Assembly: GCA_001303225.1 (NCBI GenBank)
Contig: LJNI01000084.1
Coordinates: 1 to 9,635 of the forward strand
Source of the DNA: a candidate division TA06 bacterium DG_78
Lineage (GTDB): Bacteria; Hydrothermota; Tepidihabitantia; SM23-42
Length of the DNA: 9,635 nt
Reading direction: 5' to 3'
This document shows positions 6,871 through 9,635 of the stretch, piece by piece (positions within the stretch are counted from its first letter, which is position 1; each line of letters starts with the position of its first letter). Position numbers and translations under genes: made by a program. The notes beneath the pieces are model-generated. The model saw only the letters and a program-made list of their open reading frames with translations. It made no database searches and was not told the DNA's origin.

Positions 6871-6894
6871 TACCTAAACACCTAAATACCTAAA
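6871..6894 (-). repeat. Triple octamer repeat in the hppA leader region
   Basis: Three head-to-tail octamers, TTTAGGTA-TTTAGGTG-TTTAGGTA on the minus strand, lie 10 bp upstream of the hppA Shine-Dalgarno. Each contains AGGT, a partial match to the ribosome-binding sequence. This may be simple slippage or a leader element affecting initiation. Confidence 0.75.
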
Positions 6895-7089
6895 ACTAAC
6901 AAGTAATTGGTTTTGGGTTATGATACTAGATAAATAAATTAACAGAATCATTTTAATATCTTTTTGAATGTTGACATTTGACATTCATTTGTGCCGCGAA
7001 GCGAGCATCCTCCCTTACAGGACTTTAGGCGAAAATCTTGACTCATATTCATATCGTAGATTTTCGGACTCATTTGGATTTGGAATCTG
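6895..7089. other. nadE-hppA spacer with inverted repeats
   Basis: This is the larger part of a 239-bp gap between co-directional nadE and hppA. It contains a 9-bp perfect inverted repeat, CGAAAATCT (7030-7038) / AGATTTTCG (7058-7066), and a smaller one, GAATGT (6966-6971) / ACATTC (6981-6986), that encloses part of two adjacent TTGACAT copies. It also has two GACTCAT copies (7040-7046, 7067-7073) and a GC-rich mini-hairpin around GCGAAGC near 6995. No gene fits. I find no convincing minus-strand promoter for hppA; TTCTGT-16 bp-TATCAT ending near 6917 is a weak candidate. Confidence 0.4.
7030..7066 (-). terminator. Stem-loop downstream of nadE, possible weak terminator or mRNA 3' structure
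   Basis: The 9-bp arms 7030-7038 and 7058-7066 pair perfectly, with a 19-nt loop that can itself fold (ATAT-TC-ATAT). It begins 23 bp after the nadE TGA. There is no T-run after the stem on the minus strand, so it is not a standard intrinsic terminator. It may stabilise the nadE 3' end or act in partial attenuation before hppA. Confidence 0.35.
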
Positions 7090-7806
7090 TCATTTCAAAT
7101 AGCATATCTTCGGTAGTTTTCTCTTATGTTCACTCTTCTTTATCATCTCATGTAATTTCTCACCAATTTCACCACGCGCTTCTCCTTTTTGTATCGCTTG
7201 TATTGTCTTATCTATCTCCTCATAAGAAAAGCCAATCTCCCCTTCATCAGTCTGTCCCTGCCAAAGCCCAGCACTCGGTACTTTCTTTATAATCTTTTCA
7301 GGAATACCGAGTGATGTTGCTAACGCTCTTACTTCAAACTTGTATAAATCACCAAGAGGCAGAACATCGCATGCACCATCACCAAATTTCGTAAAATAAC
7401 CTAAAGAAATTTCGGTCTTATTCCCTGTACCACAAACAAGATAATTGTTGAGGTTTGCATAATAATATAGTACTACCATTCTCAATCGCGCTTTAATGTT
7501 TCCCAAGGCGATGCGATTACTATTAGGAAGAAATTTTATGAGACTTGTATAAACCGAAGTTAAATCGATGTATTGGCTTTTTACATTTAATACAGCAGTA
7601 ACCTCTGAAGCATCATCAATTTCTCGCACGTCAGTTTCGATGGGTAAAATCAATCCGAGACAATTCTCAGTCGCTTTTTTTATGAGCGCGGCGCAGACCG
7701 TTGAATCCAAACCACCACTCATGCCTAATACATATCCCTTTGCTGTTGTTTCATTCAATGTAGCTTGTAACCACTCTACAATTTTTTTGGCGATAGTATC
7801 ACACAT
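7090..7806 (-). CDS. nadE: NH3-dependent NAD+ synthetase
   Basis: A 238-residue enzyme that adenylates deamido-NAD with ATP and amidates it to NAD+, releasing AMP and PPi. It is the last step of NAD biosynthesis and acts in the cytoplasm. Seen: the PP-loop SGGLDS (30-35); NIKARLRM (103-110); GTGNKTE (126-132); YFTKFGDGACD (137-147); LPLGDLYK (149-156); and PSAGLWQGQTDE (177-188), all standard NadE motifs. There is no N-terminal nitrilase-type glutaminase domain, so ammonia is used directly or is supplied by another subunit. The start ATG at 7806 has no Shine-Dalgarno and sits only 11 bp after a -10 box, implying a leader of about 4-5 nt. hppA lies downstream on the same strand after 239 bp. 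Its product PPi is the substrate of HppA. Confidence 0.96.
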   Translation of the reverse strand: MCDTIAKKIVEWLQATLNETTAKGYVLGMSGGLDSTVCAALIKKATENCLGLILPIETDVREIDDASEVTAVLNVKSQYIDLTSVYTSLIKFLPNSNRIALGNIKARLRMVVLYYYANLNNYLVCGTGNKTEISLGYFTKFGDGACDVLPLGDLYKFEVRALATSLGIPEKIIKKVPSAGLWQGQTDEGEIGFSYEEIDKTIQAIQKGEARGEIGEKLHEMIKKSEHKRKLPKICYLK

Positions 7807-7817
7807 ATTTTGAAAAG

Positions 7818-7845
7818 ATTATATGTATTATGATTTAAAAATCAA
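7818..7845 (-). promoter_or_regulatory. nadE promoter (sigma70-type), near-leaderless
   Basis: On the minus strand TTGATT (7840-7845), 16 bp, TATAAT (7818-7823). Predicted start is about 7811, leaving a leader of only 4-5 nt before the ATG at 7806. That is too short for a ribosome binding site, and none is visible. Confidence 0.65.
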
Positions 7846-7890
7846 GAGGTTTACCATGTCTTTCTACTTGTATTCAATTGCTTGATTTTT
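7837..7890. repeat. Inverted repeat in the divergent nadE-polX promoter region
   Basis: Perfect 10-bp arms AAAAATCAAG (7837-7846) and CTTGATTTTT (7881-7890) are separated by 34 bp. The left arm contains the nadE -35 box, and the right arm lies in the polX promoter spacer and touches its -10 box. The placement would suit a shared regulator or reflect chance in AT-rich DNA. Confidence 0.45.
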
Positions 7891-7895
7891 ATAAT
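7868..7895 (+). promoter_or_regulatory. polX promoter (sigma70-type)
   Basis: TTGTAT (7868-7873), 16 bp, TATAAT (7890-7895). Predicted start is near 7902, giving a leader of about 14 nt that just includes AGGA (7902-7905). The -35 box matches only at TTG and the fifth position is off, so strength is probably modest. Confidence 0.55.
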
Positions 7896-7915
7896 AATAT
7901 GAGGATAATTCGTTG

Positions 7916-9625
7916 ATGAAAAATAAAGAATTGGCAAAGATATTTAATCGTATTGCCGATGCCCTGGAATATAAAGGAGAGATGGTATTCCGTATTGTAG
8001 CATACCGCAAGGCGGCAAGAATACTCGAAGACCTGGTCGAGGATGTCGAGGTTTTGAACAAGGAAGGGAGACTCAATGAATTACCTGGGGTTGGAGAAGG
8101 GATTGCAAAAAAGATTGATGAATATCTTAGAACCGGTAAAATGAAAAAATATGAAGAGGTGACCAAAGGCATTCCAGATACTTTACTCAATATGCTCGAT
8201 ATCCAAAATATTGGACCCAAAACATTAGCACTCGCAAACAAAAAACTAAAGGTGAAAAACTTATCTGATTTAAAAAGAGTCATTAGAGATGGCAGCCTCG
8301 CAAAATTACCCCAGATGGGTGAGAAAAAAGTAGAAAATATCAAGAAGGGGATTGAACTCTATGAAAGGGCAAGTGCAAGACTTTCTATTGCCGTGGCTGA
8401 AAATGTCGCATCAGAGATTGTTGATTATCTAAAAAAGAATACAAAGATAGAAGATATATCACCAGCAGGCTCATTGCGACGTTGGAAAGAGACAATAGGT
8501 GACATTGACATTTTAACAACAGGCCGAGATGGAGCAAAAATTATTCAAATCTTCACAAAGTTCCCTAAGACCGAGCGTATATTAGCAGCCGGTGAAACAA
8601 AAGGATCAATAATTGTGGAAGGCGGTGTACAGGTAGACTTGAGGATCGTCGAACCAAAATCATATGGTGCAGCACTCCAATACTTCACAGGCTCAAAGGC
8701 ACACAATATTAGGTTACGTAATATTGCAAAATCAAAAAGATTAAAATTGAGTGAATATGGAGTGTATCGTGGTAAAAAGATGGTCGCGGGTAAAACTGAA
8801 TACGATGTTTATAAAATCCTTGGCTTAGCTTATATCCCACCGGAATTACGTGAAGACCGGGGTGAAGTCGAATTAGCCCAGAAAAATAGATTGCCTAAAC
8901 TGATCGAGCTAAAAGATATTAAAGGAGATTTGCAAATGCATTCTATCTATTCAGATTCAACGGCAACGATCAAAGAATTAGCAGATTTCGCTCAGAAACT
9001 CAATTATGAGTATATTCTAATATCTGACCACTCAAAATCAGTTAAATATGCCCATGGTTTAGAACCAAATAGATTATATAAACAATGGAAAGAAATCAAT
9101 AACATAAATAATAGACTAAAAAAATTAAAGGTTTTAAAGGGTGTTGAGGTTGACATAGTAAAGGATGGCAAGCTTGATTATCCTGACAAAATCTTAAAAG
9201 AATGCGACCTTGTGGTTGCAGCGATCCATCAAGGTTTTACAAGAAATGTTACTGAAAGAATCTGTGATGCAATGGACAATCCGTACGTAGATATCATCGC
9301 CCATCCAACTGGCAGATTGATATCTTCGAGAGAGGGCTATGTCATCGATATCCACGCAATAATGAAGAAGGCGGCGAGAACTGGTACGTGGCTTGAACTC
9401 AATGCCTATTGGGATCGTTTAGATTTGAATGATGTAAATGTAAAGGTAGCAAAAGAGATGGGTATAAAAATATCCATCGGTACTGATGCTCATAGTGTTG
9501 AAGGTCTTCTCTGGATGAAATTTGGTGTCGCTACTGCACGCCGAGGTTGGCTCGAACCAAAAAATGTCGTCAATACATATCCACTAAAAAGGCTCTTACA
9601 GTTACGGAAGATACATAAAAAATAG
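7916..9625 (+). CDS. polX: Family X DNA polymerase / PHP-domain 3'-5' exonuclease PolX
   Basis: A 569-residue bacterial PolX of full length. It fills short gaps in DNA repair, and the PHP domain usually gives Mn2+-dependent 3'-5' exonuclease and end-processing activity. Seen in order: an N-terminal helix-hairpin-helix domain (GVGEGIAKKI, 58-67); a second helix-hairpin-helix region (IQNIGPKT, 96-103; MGEKKVENI, 134-142); the nucleotidyltransferase palm with GS at 185-186, Asp196, Asp198 and Asp241; YFTGSKAHN (256-264). The PHP domain follows (about 336-569), with GDLQMHS (337-343), SDHS (Asp371, His372), Glu411, His438, AHPTGR (His463) and GTDAHS (Asp524, His526). The first PHP metal-ligand position is Gln340 rather than His. 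ATG at 7916 is preferred; TTG at 7913 is an adjacent alternative with better spacing from GAGG at 7901-7904. It diverges from nadE. The stop TAG is 10 bp from the window end. Confidence 0.96.
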   Translation: MKNKELAKIFNRIADALEYKGEMVFRIVAYRKAARILEDLVEDVEVLNKEGRLNELPGVGEGIAKKIDEYLRTGKMKKYEEVTKGIPDTLLNMLDIQNIGPKTLALANKKLKVKNLSDLKRVIRDGSLAKLPQMGEKKVENIKKGIELYERASARLSIAVAENVASEIVDYLKKNTKIEDISPAGSLRRWKETIGDIDILTTGRDGAKIIQIFTKFPKTERILAAGETKGSIIVEGGVQVDLRIVEPKSYGAALQYFTGSKAHNIRLRNIAKSKRLKLSEYGVYRGKKMVAGKTEYDVYKILGLAYIPPELREDRGEVELAQKNRLPKLIELKDIKGDLQMHSIYSDSTATIKELADFAQKLNYEYILISDHSKSVKYAHGLEPNRLYKQWKEINNINNRLKKLKVLKGVEVDIVKDGKLDYPDKILKECDLVVAAIHQGFTRNVTERICDAMDNPYVDIIAHPTGRLISSREGYVIDIHAIMKKAARTGTWLELNAYWDRLDLNDVNVKVAKEMGIKISIGTDAHSVEGLLWMKFGVATARRGWLEPKNVVNTYPLKRLLQLRKIHKK

Positions 9626-9635
9626 AAACGTCTAC

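Noticed and set aside
6971..6983. Plus-strand promoter suggested by two TTGACA hexamers in the nadE-hppA spacer
   Set aside because: No -10-like box lies 15-19 bp downstream of either copy, and no plus-strand gene follows.
4753..7857. A 12-base inverted match, ATGGTAAACCTC near 4753 and its complement near 7846
   Set aside because: A match of this length is expected by chance a few times in a window of this size.
7864..8343. A 159-residue minus-strand ORF opposite the polX start
   Set aside because: It is antisense to the conserved helix-hairpin-helix domain of PolX; the Ser/Phe-rich translation is typical of a shadow frame.
1..9635. CRISPR array, tRNA/rRNA genes, transposase, integrase or phage/defence genes
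   Set aside because: No regularly spaced repeats, no tRNA cloverleaf signature, and no recombinase or defence-type motifs in any reading frame I examined.

Overview
The window is ordinary chromosomal bacterial DNA of moderate, slightly AT-leaning composition. It carries five complete conserved housekeeping genes, a complete RadC-family gene, and the 3' end of a large secreted-protease gene. The first gene ends in a type A type-IX-secretion (Por) sorting domain, which points to the Bacteroidota/Chlorobiota/Fibrobacterota group or to candidate phyla such as WOR-3 or Cloacimonadota. Strong Shine-Dalgarno sequences before hup and hppA, and near-consensus sigma70-type promoters, argue against Bacteroidota proper. 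A WOR-3-like candidate phylum is my best guess, but it is inference only.

Layout. Positions 1-2346 (+) hold the 3' part of a C25 (gingipain-like) cysteine peptidase, followed by a seven-repeat beta-propeller-like region and the sorting domain. A shared hairpin terminator (2370-2402) separates it from the convergent hup gene (2417-2689, -) for an HU-type nucleoid protein. hup and pfkA (2913-3878, +, ATP-type 6-phosphofructokinase) diverge from a 223-bp promoter region. pfkA converges on a leftward block: nadE (7090-7806, -), hppA (4745-6850, -) and radC (4064-4744, -). hppA and radC abut with no spacer. polX (7916-9625, +), a family X DNA polymerase with a PHP nuclease domain, diverges from nadE.

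How the genes relate. The grouping looks like loosely linked housekeeping genes rather than one pathway. The clearest biochemical link is pyrophosphate: NadE and PolX release PPi, and HppA hydrolyses PPi to pump ions (its residues suggest a K+-dependent, probably Na+-pumping enzyme). PfkA has the residues of an ATP enzyme, not a PPi enzyme. RadC, PolX and HU all concern DNA.

Regulatory reading. Four promoters can be read directly (hup, pfkA, nadE, polX), all with a 16-bp spacer. The pfkA promoter places transcription start about 2 nt before the AUG, so its mRNA is probably leaderless. nadE is nearly so, whereas hup and hppA have strong Shine-Dalgarno sites. No mobile element, CRISPR array, tRNA, rRNA or defence system is visible, and I do not see a wholly new system here. 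The most noteworthy items are the pfkA leaderless/operator arrangement, the in-frame 21-bp tandem duplication at the start of hppA, the zero-gap same-frame hppA/radC junction, and the multidomain secreted protease.
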